64,000 nucleotides of DNA from Terrisporobacter petrolearius (GCF_020748185.1 NZ_JAHZMO010000013.1:1-64000), one strand, 5' to 3'; shown: positions 1 through 8,920, numbered from the stretch's first letter. Translations and numbers: made by a program. Notes: generated by a model not told the origin, from the sequence alone.

Positions 1-318
<318 letters not shown>

Positions 319-524
319 AATTCGCTTTCGCTCATTTCGCCAACGTAATTATTTTGCTTTGCTTCAATAATTCCCGTTGCTCAAAAGTTGTCCATCGCTC
401 AGACTAATCATTATCTGAATATCTGGCTTGGTTTGTTTGTTGTTTCAGTTTAATTCTTTAAGAATTAATTTATTGTTAACCTACTGTTTAATTTTCAAAG
501 TTCTTTGCTTGTTTCAGCTTCTTT
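319..524 (-). promoter_or_regulatory. pre-16S leader with boxA-like antitermination sequence
   Basis: This transcribed leader lies between promoter P2 and mature 16S. On the minus strand, 485-505 reads AAGAACTTTGAAAATTAAAC, which resembles the boxA-type element found in Firmicutes rrn leaders. The rest probably forms the 5' half of the pre-16S processing stem; its 3' partner is outside the window. No ORF is visible. Confidence 0.6.
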
Positions 525-553
525 ATTCTACCAAAGCCGTTTTTCTTTGTCAA
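525..553 (-). promoter_or_regulatory. rRNA promoter P2
   Basis: On the minus strand the -35 is TTGACA (548-553), the spacer is exactly 17 bp and the -10 is TAGAAT (525-530). It points at the 16S gene about 200 bp downstream. This is the stronger -35 of the tandem pair. Confidence 0.85.
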
Positions 554-610
554 CTACTTTTTTAATAAGTTTTTTGTTGACCTTTTGTCCCTGTCTCAAG
601 GACAAGTATT

Positions 611-639
611 ACTTTACCATTTTAAATAAAATACGTCAA
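611..639 (-). promoter_or_regulatory. rRNA promoter P1
   Basis: On the minus strand the -35 is TTGACG (634-639), the spacer is exactly 17 bp and the -10 is TAAAGT (611-616). It lies 86 bp upstream of P2. Tandem promoters are usual for Firmicutes rrn operons. Confidence 0.75.
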
Positions 640-757
640 CACTTTTTACAAAAGTTTTTTTATACATTTTAATTTTATAAACATATAATATACTCTTAAC
701 ATAGTAATACGCCAATTTTTTAACAATTTCACTTTTTATATTTTTATATAGTATTAA

Positions 758-802
758 ATATAAAAAGTTATAAAACCAAACAGATTTTATAACTTTTTAT
801 AT
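758..802 (-). terminator. probable terminator of cwlD
   Basis: A perfect 16-bp inverted repeat (760-775 with 785-800, 9-nt loop) lies just after the cwlD stop codon. The stem is A/T-rich and no long uninterrupted U-tract follows, so it is a weaker candidate than the other terminators here. It would separate cwlD from the rrn promoters. Confidence 0.6.
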
Positions 803-819
803 GAGTATGTAGTTTAATT

Positions 820-1533
820 TTAATTATTTTCACTAAAATATTTTTGTATACCAACATAAATAGCCCATGCTATCTGATCTTGATATTCTTCATCATTTAA
901 TAACTTAGCCTCTTTGTCATTAGAAAGAAACCCACATTCTATTAATGTAGAAGGTATCTGGTTATCTTTTATTAAGTAAATATCATTTCTAGGCTTTATT
1001 TCTCTATTATTAGTCTTATCTACTACCCTTTTTAGTTCGCTTTGAATATAAGTTGCTAGTTTTTTATCATCTTCTTTGCCTGTTGGGTAAAAAGTTTGTG
1101 CACCGTAATACTTCGATTGTTGAAATTTATTAAGATGTATAGATACAAACATATCTGCTGAAGATTCATCAATTATTTTTTTTCTATTTCTCAGATTTTC
1201 ATTATATTTTTGTCTAATAGTTTTTCCTGCTTCTTCAGTATATAAGCTTGTATCATCATTTCTTGTCAATATTACTGCTGCACCACTAGCTTCTATTAAT
1301 TCTTTAACTTTCTTAGCTATTTTTAGATTAACGTCTTTTTCTTTTATCGATTGATCATCTGTCATTGCACCTGGGTCTATTCCTCCATGCCCTGCATCTA
1401 CAATTATTGTTTTACTGGTTATTGGCATTAGTTTGATTACATCTTCCGATGCAGTTTTTATTTCTATTATTGATACTATTATCAATGCCAATGATATTAT
1501 TCCAAATATTATTTTTTTACTTAATTTGCTCAC
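820..1533 (-). CDS. cwlD: N-acetylmuramoyl-L-alanine amidase CwlD (spore cortex)
   Basis: A zinc amidase of the Amidase_3 family, 237 aa, with an N-terminal membrane anchor or signal (about residues 7-25). Visible family residues are zinc ligands H49 (DAGHGG), E65 and H133 (SIHLN), and catalytic E199 (LIECGF). CwlD removes stem peptides from muramic acid so that muramic-delta-lactam can form in spore cortex, which is needed for germination. Its place downstream of rpsI matches Bacillus and C. difficile. The start is GTG, preceded by GGGGTGATAAT. The gene implies a spore-former. Confidence 0.95.
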   Translation of the reverse strand: MSKLSKKIIFGIISLALIIVSIIEIKTASEDVIKLMPITSKTIIVDAGHGGIDPGAMTDDQSIKEKDVNLKIAKKVKELIEASGAAVILTRNDDTSLYTEEAGKTIRQKYNENLRNRKKIIDESSADMFVSIHLNKFQQSKYYGAQTFYPTGKEDDKKLATYIQSELKRVVDKTNNREIKPRNDIYLIKDNQIPSTLIECGFLSNDKEAKLLNDEEYQDQIAWAIYVGIQKYFSENN

Positions 1534-1590
1534 ATTATCACCCCATATATTTATATTGAGATTTGTCTTGATTTATTACTTTATTTCAAT

Positions 1591-1622
1591 TAAAAAGGGA
1601 CATACTATAAAAGTATATCCCT
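1591..1622 (-). terminator. intrinsic terminator after the histidine kinase gene
   Basis: A 10-bp stem (1597-1606 with 1612-1621, one G-U pair, 5-nt loop) is followed on the minus strand by TTTTT. It begins 13 bp after the kinase stop and separates the two-component module from cwlD. Confidence 0.85.
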
Positions 1623-1634
1623 ACATATTTAAAC

Positions 1635-3662
1635 TTATCTTATTATATCAAACTCAACTATAGACTTAAACAAATCTCCATCTATATCTATAGAGAAAGT
1701 TCCTCCTTGTAAGTTAACTAGATCCCTGGCTATAGCAAGACCTAGTCCACTACCTTCTGTATTTCTAGAATCATCAGCCCTTTTAAATCTTTCCATTATT
1801 TCTTCCGGGTCAAAATTCAATTCATAAGAAGATATATTTTTCATTATCAATTTAACCTTGTCATCTTCTTCAACTATATCTATATATACTCTTGTGTTTG
1901 GTAAAGAATACTTAGATATATTAATTAATAAGTTTTCAAGAACTCTATATAATCTTCGTCCATCTGCTCTTACATAAGTTTTATCTTCTGGTATATTTAT
2001 TTTTAAATCTAAGTTAGCTTGCGATAATTTTTCTTCCATCTCTCCAATAGATTGTCTTAGTAATTGAGTAAGATCTATTTTTTCCATATTCAATTCTATA
2101 TTCCCACTACTAGCTTTACTAGCTTCAAATAAATCTTCTATTAGTATTTTTAGTCTTTTTGATTTTGAATCTAATACATTTACGTAGTCTTTTAAATACT
2201 CCGGACTAATATTTTCTTCTTTTTTTATTAATTCCACATAGTTTATTATAGAAGTTAATGGAGTTTTTAAATCATGAGATACGTTTGTAATAAGTTCTGA
2301 TTTCATTCTCTCACTTTTTAGTTGATTATCTATAGCTTTATCTAGCCCATCTCTTATGTTGTTAATATTATCTGCTAAAGTTGTAAAATTATCTTCACCT
2401 ATTAGCTTTAACTTATGATGAATATCTCCATTTTTTATCCTCTGAGTTCCATCCATTATATAAGATAAATACCATAGCTTTTTTAATACATAATAAGATA
2501 ACCCACCTATTGTTAAAGCAGATGATATAATCGCAATAAAAGGACTATAGCTGCCTATTGCAATTATCATTAAAAATAAATTAACTACTATACATACTAT
2601 AGTTAACCCTACTAATCTCTTTGATAGAGGCATACTTCTTGTAAGTTTTGATGTGTTTACTAATGCTTTTTTAGAAAAATTAAATACTCTATAAATAAAA
2701 ATTGTCTTGAAGAAGTCTAACTTGTTGTCATAACTATTAATTTGCTTGTTAAATATATAAAATACAGTACAAATAAAGCCTATACCTAAAAAACTAAATA
2801 CAAAACTACTAACCAAGTCATAATAATAATCTATACTTTGTATTACAAATACAACTGCACATATTAACCCTACTATATATAATTCTAAAGGTATAAATTT
2901 ACTAAGCTTCAACCAAAAACTGTCTTTATCAAATAGTTCAGCTTTGCTTCTTTTATATAGAAATGTGCATATTATTCCTAATATCAATGAAAAAGCTAAA
3001 GTTGCTGATATTATTTGAACAAGTACTACATCTCTATTGAAATTACTTTTTGTTTCATAGATTTTATCATATGCACCAGAGGCATGTTCAAAGTTTTCAG
3101 GTATAGACATATATATATCACCATTTTTTAGTTGCATAACAGGTCCTAATTCATCATTTACATTTGAGTCTTTATATTCATTATTATTGAATGTTTTAGA
3201 ATAGCTAACATTATGATTTTTAGATGATATTCTTACATCACATTCTCCTTTGTATCTATTTTTAAATTCTTTCGATGTCTTACTATCTGTATTTGTATAA
3301 ATCTCATCTGTATCTTTATTTATAATAAAATAATTAAGATTCGAGATTTGTTTCAATCCTTCCCTTGAATATGTTCTTAGTTCTTTTGTATTGTTTGCAT
3401 CTTCATTAGATGAATTTTTATCTGTTTCTTCTACACTTCCACTTGCAATGGATGTTAAATAACTCATTAAGTTATTATCAAAAGCCCTACTCTTATAAAA
3501 CTCATCTTCTATAGCAAATTGTCCTTTATGCATATAGCTTGTGAATACGCCTGCACCTTTAACAAATAAATTAATTGTTGTAGGTATCATTGCTAAAAAT
3601 GCTGATATACATATAAATATGATTACTAAGTTAATAAACTTAAATCCTTTGTTTCCTTTCAT
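1635..3662 (-). CDS. multi-pass membrane sensor histidine kinase
   Basis: 675 aa. The N-terminus has a membrane helix (about 9-31), then a ~180-residue extracytoplasmic segment rich in Asn, Ser and Lys. Further membrane helices follow at about 211-235, 256-276, 283-305 and two between 350 and 395. After a HAMP-like linker comes the HisKA domain with phospho-acceptor H463 (SHDLKTP). The ATPase domain shows the N box (N577, ENLLINI) and G2 box (GSGLGL, 637-642). It most likely phosphorylates the adjacent regulator. It resembles VanS-like kinases with extra helices found in clostridia. The ligand is unknown. RBS GGAG precedes ATG. Confidence 0.93.
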   Translation of the reverse strand: MKGNKGFKFINLVIIFICISAFLAMIPTTINLFVKGAGVFTSYMHKGQFAIEDEFYKSRAFDNNLMSYLTSIASGSVEETDKNSSNEDANNTKELRTYSREGLKQISNLNYFIINKDTDEIYTNTDSKTSKEFKNRYKGECDVRISSKNHNVSYSKTFNNNEYKDSNVNDELGPVMQLKNGDIYMSIPENFEHASGAYDKIYETKSNFNRDVVLVQIISATLAFSLILGIICTFLYKRSKAELFDKDSFWLKLSKFIPLELYIVGLICAVVFVIQSIDYYYDLVSSFVFSFLGIGFICTVFYIFNKQINSYDNKLDFFKTIFIYRVFNFSKKALVNTSKLTRSMPLSKRLVGLTIVCIVVNLFLMIIAIGSYSPFIAIISSALTIGGLSYYVLKKLWYLSYIMDGTQRIKNGDIHHKLKLIGEDNFTTLADNINNIRDGLDKAIDNQLKSERMKSELITNVSHDLKTPLTSIINYVELIKKEENISPEYLKDYVNVLDSKSKRLKILIEDLFEASKASSGNIELNMEKIDLTQLLRQSIGEMEEKLSQANLDLKINIPEDKTYVRADGRRLYRVLENLLINISKYSLPNTRVYIDIVEEDDKVKLIMKNISSYELNFDPEEIMERFKRADDSRNTEGSGLGLAIARDLVNLQGGTFSIDIDGDLFKSIVEFDIIR

Positions 3663-3678
3663 ATAATCTCCTTTTTGT

Positions 3679-3873
3679 TTAAAATCTTAACGCTTTATAT
3701 AACATGTAGTTTAAAATAAATATAACTACTGTATCTATAAATATATTCATGCCACCATAATTAAAACATATTATAATTCCTATTATCTGAGTTATGGCAA
3801 ACATCAACAATACAAATATAAAATTGAACATTAAGCTTCTTTCTCTAAATACTTTCCCATTATAGTTTTTCAA
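3679..3873 (-). CDS. small two-helix membrane protein between regulator and kinase
   Basis: 64 aa, with two predicted membrane helices (about 15-37 and 43-60) and a basic N-terminus. The frame starts with TTG and overlaps the 3' end of the response regulator gene by 14 nt, so translation is probably coupled. A GTGGG site lies about 8 nt upstream of the TTG. An internal ATG at codon 15 (3831) is an alternative start but has a poorer ribosome site. I do not recognise a family. Position inside a two-component operon suggests a small modulator of the kinase; this is inference only. Confidence 0.68.
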   Translation of the reverse strand: MKNYNGKVFRERSLMFNFIFVLLMFAITQIIGIIICFNYGGMNIFIDTVVIFILNYMLYKALRF

Positions 3874-4561
3874 TTTTGTATCCCACTCCCCATACTACTT
3901 TTAAATATCTTGGTTCTTTTGGATTTATCTCAATTTTTTCTCTTATTCTTCTAATATGAACTGCTACCGTATTTTCCACATTAAAGCTTTCTTCATTCCA
4001 TACTTTTTCATATATTTCATCTATAGAAAACACCCTTCCTTTATTAGCAAGAAGTAAGTTTAATATTTTAAACTCTATAGGAGTTACCTTTACTATTTGT
4101 CCATCTACTTTTACTTCTTTTGTAGATGTATTTAACTCTAAACCACCGCTACTTAATATTTCTTTATTATTTATGTTTTCATTATTATAAGTTCCTAATG
4201 CCACATATCTTCTTAAGTTGGATTTCACTCTAGCTATAAGTTCTAACAAATTAAACGGCTTTGTTATATAGTCATCTGCTCCTATATTAAGTCCCATTAT
4301 TTTGTCTGTATCTTCACTCTTTGCTGAAACTAATATTATTGGTATATTTTTTTCTTCTCTTATTTTTATTGTTGCTTTTATTCCATCTAGTTTTGGCATC
4401 ATTATATCCATAAGTATTAGATGCACATCTTTGTTTACTAATACATCTAAAGCTTCTACTCCGTTATATGCTTTATATACGTTGTAACCTTCATTTCGTA
4501 AAAATATCTCTATTGATTCAACTATTTCTTTATCATCATCAACTACTAATATATTGTACAT
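3860..4561 (-). CDS. OmpR/VanR-family response regulator
   Basis: A receiver domain with a C-terminal winged helix. The acidic pair in VVDDD and the phospho-acceptor Asp in LILMDIMMP (residue 52 from this start) are intact, as are the T/S of LVSAK and the K of ITKPF. The winged helix ends in VWGVGYKIE, typical of OmpR-type DNA-binding domains. I chose the ATG at 4561 (233 aa), nine bases after GGAG. The ATG nine bases further upstream directly abuts that GGAG and is unlikely. It leads the operon with the small membrane protein and the kinase. Confidence 0.94.
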   Translation of the reverse strand: MYNILVVDDDKEIVESIEIFLRNEGYNVYKAYNGVEALDVLVNKDVHLILMDIMMPKLDGIKATIKIREEKNIPIILVSAKSEDTDKIMGLNIGADDYITKPFNLLELIARVKSNLRRYVALGTYNNENINNKEILSSGGLELNTSTKEVKVDGQIVKVTPIEFKILNLLLANKGRVFSIDEIYEKVWNEESFNVENTVAVHIRRIREKIEINPKEPRYLKVVWGVGYKIEKL

Positions 4562-4598
4562 TTGTATCATCTCCTTTATTCAATTCATTATCACTTGT

Positions 4599-4604
4599 AT
4601 TATA
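4599..4604 (-). promoter_or_regulatory. possible -10 box for the two-component operon
   Basis: TATAAT on the minus strand lies 38 bp upstream of the regulator ATG. No good -35 is visible 16-18 bp upstream, which would fit a promoter needing an activator, possibly autoregulation. Weak evidence. Confidence 0.4.
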
Positions 4605-4703
4605 CACTAGAATCACATTCTTTTATAATTTTCGGACTTTTTAATACATATTTAGATTCATATGTATAAATTATAAAATCCACAAGTGTACATAATGAGT
4701 TTA

Positions 4704-4916
4704 TTAAAAGGCTATCAATTTCTGCATACCTTCCACCTTTAATAAGGCCATTGTGTATATGCTTAACAATACTTCATAGATAATTTGTTTTACTTTAAAT
4801 TTGCTTCTTTTATTAGTTAAATACAATGTTTCTAAAATTGTTAAATATATCATTACTCCTGCAATTAGGCTTTTATTCTCTATCAATGCACTTTTCCATA
4901 TGCATTGATTAAGCAT
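4704..4916 (-). CDS. hypothetical small protein, 70 aa
   Basis: I do not recognise this protein. The frame begins at ATG 4916, preceded at an ideal distance by GGAGGTG (4926-4932), which supports real translation. An in-frame GTG overlapping that site is not a credible start. The sequence has a moderately hydrophobic stretch (about 19-36), a basic patch (NKRSKFKVK, about 39-47) and a second hydrophobic amphipathic stretch (about 49-63). It could be a membrane-associated peptide. It stands alone between the riboflavin operon terminator and the two-component operon and is transcribed the same way. Confidence 0.6.
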   Translation of the reverse strand: MLNQCIWKSALIENKSLIAGVMIYLTILETLYLTNKRSKFKVKQIIYEVLLSIYTMALLKVEGMQKLIAF

Positions 4917-5008
4917 ATTAATCTTCACCTCCTATATTTTTTACTATACTAATATAATAGAATAAATTTCTTACATTATAGTCACTCTATTTCTTAAGGA
5001 ATTCTTAC

Positions 5009-5040
5009 AAAAAAACTCACAGCAAAATGCCATGAGTTTA
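5009..5040 (-). terminator. intrinsic terminator of the riboflavin operon
   Basis: A 7-bp stem (5013-5019 with 5033-5039) plus an inner GC pair stack is followed on the minus strand by a run of T. It starts 18 bp past the ribH stop. Confidence 0.88.
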
Positions 5041-5057
5041 TAATCAGTTAATATCCT

Positions 5058-5525
5058 TTACTCTTCTATTACTCTTATTAAATTAATCATTTCTATGGCG
5101 CCTACTGCACAATCAAATCCTTTATTTCCTGCTTTAGTTCCTGCACGCTCTATTGCTTGCTCTATATTTTCTGTAGTTATAACTCCAAACATTACTGGTA
5201 TATCGCTGTTTAATGATACATGAGCAATTCCTTTTGATACTTCACTACATACATAATCATAGTGAGTTGTATTTCCGCGAATTACTGCCCCTAAACATAT
5301 TATTGCATCATATTTTTTACTTTTTGCCATTTTTGATGCTATTAAAGGTATCTCAAACGCTCCTGGCACCCATGCAACTTCTATATTATCTTCATCTACA
5401 TCATGTCGTTTTAGAGCATCTAACGCTCCACCTAATAACTTAGACGTTATAAACTCATTAAAACGAGCTGCTATTATACCTATTTTTATATCCTTTGATA
5501 CTAACTTTCCTTCATAAATTCTCAT
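5058..5525 (-). CDS. ribH: 6,7-dimethyl-8-ribityllumazine synthase
   Basis: Condenses 5-amino-6-ribitylaminouracil with dihydroxybutanone phosphate, the penultimate riboflavin step. The 155-aa length is standard. Family motifs are ARFNE (20-24), the substrate loop VPGAFEIP (53-60) and [14 protein letters not shown], whose H88 is the conserved catalytic base. It is the last gene of the FMN-riboswitch operon and is separated from ribBA by an unusually long 110-bp spacer with an inverted repeat. RBS GGAG precedes ATG. Confidence 0.98.
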   Translation of the reverse strand: MRIYEGKLVSKDIKIGIIAARFNEFITSKLLGGALDALKRHDVDEDNIEVAWVPGAFEIPLIASKMAKSKKYDAIICLGAVIRGNTTHYDYVCSEVSKGIAHVSLNSDIPVMFGVITTENIEQAIERAGTKAGNKGFDCAVGAIEMINLIRVIEE

Positions 5526-5559
5526 ACTTTTTATCTCCTTTTATAATTTTAAACTAAGC

Positions 5560-5637
5560 AAATTTTATTTTGAGCAACATATTTGCCTTAAGCTACAACG
5601 AAGGCATATCCTTGGCGATATGAGCGAAATAAATTTT
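5560..5637 (-). repeat. imperfect inverted repeat between ribBA and ribH
   Basis: The spacer folds as a long imperfect hairpin. Outer arms 5560-5570 and 5627-5637 pair with one mismatch; CATAT/ATATG and GCC/GGC stacks lie further in. A competing small hairpin (GCCTT at 5585-5589 with AAGGC at 5599-5603) lies at the tip. There is no U-tract, so it is not a terminator. It may tune ribH expression or mRNA processing. Confidence 0.5.
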
Positions 5638-6835
5638 AATAATTTAAAATATGGCCCATTTTTTCTTGCTTTGTTTTTAAATAAAATACATCATTTGTAG
5701 TTGGATTCATTTGTATTGGTACCCTTTCTACAATTTCTATGTCAAATCCTGATAGGCCATATATTTTTTCAGGATTATTTGTAAGTAGTCTTAAAGTTTT
5801 CGCTCCTAGGTCCCTTAATATTTGAGCTCCTATAAAGTATTCTCTCATATCCCCTTCAAATCCAAGAGCCAAATTAGCTTCTAAAGTATCCATGCCTTGA
5901 TCTTGTAATTCATAAGCACGAAGTTTATTTATAAGACCTATACCACGTCCTTCTTGTCTCATATAAAGAAGTATTCCTCTTCCTTCCTCCTCTATTTGTC
6001 TCATAGCAACAGCAAATTGTTCTCCACAATCACATCTTCGTGAACCAAAAGCATCTCCCGTTAAGCACTCTGAGTGTACACGACACAATATATTTTCCCC
6101 ATTACTTATATCTCCCTTTACTAAAGCTACGTGATGTTCTCCATTTAATTTATTTATATATCCATATGCTCTAAAATCTCCATAAGCTGTTGGCATTTTT
6201 GTATTAGCTACACATTCTACAAGATTGTCATGCTTTTTCCTATAATCTTGTAAATCTTTTATGGTTATAAATTTTATATCCCATTTTTTAGATAATTCTA
6301 TTAATTCTGTTGTACGCATCATAGTTCCATCATCTCTCATAATTTCGCAACATAACCCACATTCTTTAAGTCCTGCTAATTTCATTAAATCAACAGCAGC
6401 TTCTGTATGTCCATTACGCTCTAGCACTCCATTTTTCTTTGCCAAAAGCGGAAACATATGACCTGGTCTACGAAAATCCTCTGGCTTAGAATTTTCATCC
6501 ACACATTTCATTGCTGTAATGCTTCTTTCTAGTGCAGATATTCCTGTCGCTGTATCCACATGATCTATGGAAACTGTAAAAGCTGTACTGTGATTATCTG
6601 TATTGTTCGATACCATTTGAGTAAGTTGTAATTTATCACAAATTTCTTTACTCATAGGCATACATATAAGGCCTTTGGCATGAGTAGCCATAAAATTTAC
6701 ATTTTCTGTTGTTGCAAATTCAGCCGCACATATAAAGTCACCTTCATTTTCTCTATCTTCATCATCAGTAACAATTATTATTTTTCCTTCTCGAAGATCT
6801 TGTAAAGCTTCTTCTACTTTATTAAACTCAAACAT
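5636..6835 (-). CDS. ribBA: bifunctional DHBP synthase / GTP cyclohydrolase II
   Basis: A two-domain enzyme that supplies both riboflavin precursors. Residues ~1-200 are the 3,4-dihydroxy-2-butanone-4-phosphate synthase domain with the acidic loop DRENEGDF (27-34) and RPGHMFPL near 123-130. Residues ~205-399 are GTP cyclohydrolase II with zinc ligands C257, C268 and C270 ([17 protein letters not shown]) and the RQEGRGIGL loop. Both domains look intact at the usual length of ~400 aa. It sits between ribE and ribH in the standard Bacillus order. RBS GGAGGAG. Confidence 0.98.
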   Translation of the reverse strand: MFEFNKVEEALQDLREGKIIIVTDDEDRENEGDFICAAEFATTENVNFMATHAKGLICMPMSKEICDKLQLTQMVSNNTDNHSTAFTVSIDHVDTATGISALERSITAMKCVDENSKPEDFRRPGHMFPLLAKKNGVLERNGHTEAAVDLMKLAGLKECGLCCEIMRDDGTMMRTTELIELSKKWDIKFITIKDLQDYRKKHDNLVECVANTKMPTAYGDFRAYGYINKLNGEHHVALVKGDISNGENILCRVHSECLTGDAFGSRRCDCGEQFAVAMRQIEEEGRGILLYMRQEGRGIGLINKLRAYELQDQGMDTLEANLALGFEGDMREYFIGAQILRDLGAKTLRLLTNNPEKIYGLSGFDIEIVERVPIQMNPTTNDVFYLKTKQEKMGHILNY

Positions 6836-6846
6836 TCTTGCTCCTC

Positions 6847-7494
6847 CTAAAAACCATTCTTTATTAAGAAATCCATTGTTATATTACTTTCATCTTTTTT
6901 GTTTTTTTCAAAAGTTATTAACTTTTCCACATACTTACCTATAACATCATTCTCGATATTCACAATATCCCCAACTAACCTGTGGGAAAGTATAGTTTCC
7001 TGTGATGTGTGAGGAATAATCGATACACTAAAACTATTTTCATTTACCTTTGCAACAGTTAAACTTATTCCATCTATGGCAATAGAGCCTTTTTCTACTA
7101 TATATTTCATTAATCTATTTTCTACTGTCACTGTGTACCAAGTTGCATTACTATCTCTTTCAATTTTTATTACCTTTCCAGTTCCATCAATATGCCCCGA
7201 TACAACGTGACCACCAAACCTACCACTTGCAGGCATTGCTCTTTCTAGATTTACATAACTTCCATTTTTCAAGCTACCCAATGAAGATCTACTCATAGTT
7301 TCATTCATTACATCAGCTGTAAAAATTTCATTACTAAATGTAGTTACAGTAAGGCACACACCATTTACAGAAATACTATCCCCTATATTAATATCTTCAA
7401 ATATTTTTTTACCTTGTATAGTAATAATTGAAGATTTATTATCTTTTTTTACATTTTTTATTATTCCTATTTCCTCTATTATTCCTGTGAACAT
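6847..7494 (-). CDS. ribE: riboflavin synthase, alpha subunit
   Basis: Dismutates two lumazine molecules to riboflavin. It has the expected duplicated lumazine-binding barrels: [18 protein letters not shown] and [12 protein letters not shown] in the first half, and IDGISLTV with SIIPHT in the second. The 215-aa length is normal. Its start lies inside the 3' end of ribD (16-nt overlap), with GAGGTG nine bases upstream of ATG, so translation is probably coupled. Confidence 0.98.
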   Translation of the reverse strand: MFTGIIEEIGIIKNVKKDNKSSIITIQGKKIFEDINIGDSISVNGVCLTVTTFSNEIFTADVMNETMSRSSLGSLKNGSYVNLERAMPASGRFGGHVVSGHIDGTGKVIKIERDSNATWYTVTVENRLMKYIVEKGSIAIDGISLTVAKVNENSFSVSIIPHTSQETILSHRLVGDIVNIENDVIGKYVEKLITFEKNKKDESNITMDFLIKNGF

Positions 7495-8582
7495 TCATAT
7501 AGCACCTCACTTTCTATCAATACATCTTCATCTATTTTTATTATTTTTGTATTTTTTAAATAAAATGAGTTCTGAGGATTATCTACACCTATGCCTGATA
7601 CTGGAGATTTGGCATTTATGCCCCCAAATATTTTAGGTGCAATATAAGTTTGAACTTTATTAACTATTCCACTATTTAATGCTGACCAGTTTAAAGCTCC
7701 CCCACCTTCTAAAAGAATGCTATCTATTTGTTCTTCGCCTAATATAATCATTAATTTTCTCAAATCAATATAATCATCTTTTTTAGGTACAACTATAACC
7801 CTACATCCTTTATCTTTGTATATTTTTTGTTTGTCTTCATCACTTTCCACCGTTGCTATTATTGTGGGTATCTCATGAGCTGTATTTACTATTTTACTGT
7901 CAATAGATATCCTTAGATTAGTGTCACATATTATTCTTGTAGGGTTTTTGCTACTGTTCAATCTACTATTAAGCATAGGATCATCTAGCAATACAGTTCC
8001 TACTCCTACCATTATTCCGCTATATTTATGTCTATCTTCATGTACCTTCTTTCTCGAAGCTTCTCCTGTTATCCATTTAGACTGATTAGTATAAGTTGCA
8101 ATTTTACCATCCATTGTCATTGCATACTTCATTACAACATAAGGTGTTTTTGTATTTATATAATGAAAAAAAACTTCATTTAGAGCATCACATTCTTCTT
8201 TTAAAAATCCTTCTACAACCTCAACTCCATTATTACGAAGTTCTTCTATTCCTTTTCCTCTTACCAATGGATTTGGATCTAATGATCCTATAACAACTTT
8301 ACTTATACCGGCCTCTATAATGGCCTGTGTACACGGTGGTGTTTTTCCATAATGACAACAAGGTTCTAATGTTACATATATAGTTGCTCCTTTGGGTGAT
8401 TTTTTACAATTGTTAATTGCATTTCGTTCCCCATGAAACATTCCATAGGCTTGGTGATATCCTTGCCCTATTATTTCATTATCTTTTACAATAACAGCAC
8501 CAACCATAGGATTGGGATTTACAAAACCACAACCTTTTTTAGCAAGTTCTAAAGCCATTTGCATATATTTTTTAGCAATCAT
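7479..8582 (-). CDS. ribD: bifunctional pyrimidine deaminase/reductase
   Basis: Catalyses the deamination and side-chain reduction steps after GTP cyclohydrolase II. The N-terminal deaminase shows zinc ligands H50, C75 and C84 with catalytic E52 (HGERNA and PCCHYGKTPPC). The C-terminal reductase (about 150-367) carries MKYAMTMDGKIAT, TGEASR and the nucleotide loop LLEGGGALN. It is the first gene of ribD-ribE-ribBA-ribH and lies behind an FMN riboswitch. GGAGGTG sits just before the ATG. Confidence 0.98.
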   Translation of the reverse strand: MIAKKYMQMALELAKKGCGFVNPNPMVGAVIVKDNEIIGQGYHQAYGMFHGERNAINNCKKSPKGATIYVTLEPCCHYGKTPPCTQAIIEAGISKVVIGSLDPNPLVRGKGIEELRNNGVEVVEGFLKEECDALNEVFFHYINTKTPYVVMKYAMTMDGKIATYTNQSKWITGEASRKKVHEDRHKYSGIMVGVGTVLLDDPMLNSRLNSSKNPTRIICDTNLRISIDSKIVNTAHEIPTIIATVESDEDKQKIYKDKGCRVIVVPKKDDYIDLRKLMIILGEEQIDSILLEGGGALNWSALNSGIVNKVQTYIAPKIFGGINAKSPVSGIGVDNPQNSFYLKNTKIIKIDEDVLIESEVLYECSQE

Positions 8583-8611
8583 ATTTCACCTCCGATAAAA
8601 TTCTTAAAAAT

Positions 8612-8640
8612 AAAAAAACCTTGAACAATAAGTTCAAGGC
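8612..8640 (-). terminator. second (ribD-proximal) terminator in the FMN leader
   Basis: A perfect 8-bp stem (8619-8626 with 8632-8639, 5-nt loop) is followed on the minus strand by seven T. It lies 30 bp before the ribD start, downstream of the riboswitch and of another terminator at 8689-8721, so transcripts must pass both to reach ribD. Confidence 0.88.
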
Positions 8641-8688
8641 AGAATTTATATAAATTAATTAATCTAATTATATATTTTATTTTAAATC

Positions 8689-8721
8689 AAAAAACTCTGA
8701 AATGATAAATTCATTCCAGAG
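8689..8721 (-). terminator. first terminator in the FMN leader (riboswitch expression platform)
   Basis: An 11-bp stem with one A-C mismatch (8695-8705 with 8711-8721) is followed on the minus strand by TTTTTTGATTT. It lies about 45 nt after the FMN aptamer and is the likely ligand-controlled terminator. Which aptamer strand forms the antiterminator was not resolved by eye. Confidence 0.8.
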
Positions 8722-8764
8722 CATACAATTCTAATTAATAAAAATTAAATCAGATTAATTATTT

Positions 8765-8875
8765 CATCTTCTTTCATCCAGACTTTACTGTCGGCTTCGG
8801 AATCACACCGAATCATGCCATAATGGCTCGTGGGCTATAACCACCGGTAGGGAATTTCACCCTGCCCTGAAGATT
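8765..8875 (-). promoter_or_regulatory. FMN riboswitch (RFN element)
   Basis: On the minus strand, the conserved blocks of the RFN aptamer appear in order: CTTCAGGGCAGGGTGAAATT, CCCTACCGGTGG, AGCCCACGAGCC, GATTCGGTG and CCGACAGTAAAGTCTGGATG. It binds FMN and lowers expression of the riboflavin genes when FMN is plentiful. It lies directly upstream of ribD, as expected. Confidence 0.97.
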
Positions 8876-8891
8876 TTATTCAATTAAGATA

Positions 8892-8920
8892 ATCATAATT
8901 TAATACGCTTAATTTGTCAA
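8892..8920 (-). promoter_or_regulatory. promoter of the riboflavin operon
   Basis: On the minus strand the -35 is TTGACA (8915-8920), the spacer 17 bp and the -10 TATGAT (8892-8897). Transcription would start just upstream of the FMN aptamer. It is divergent from the rubrerythrin promoter. Confidence 0.85.
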
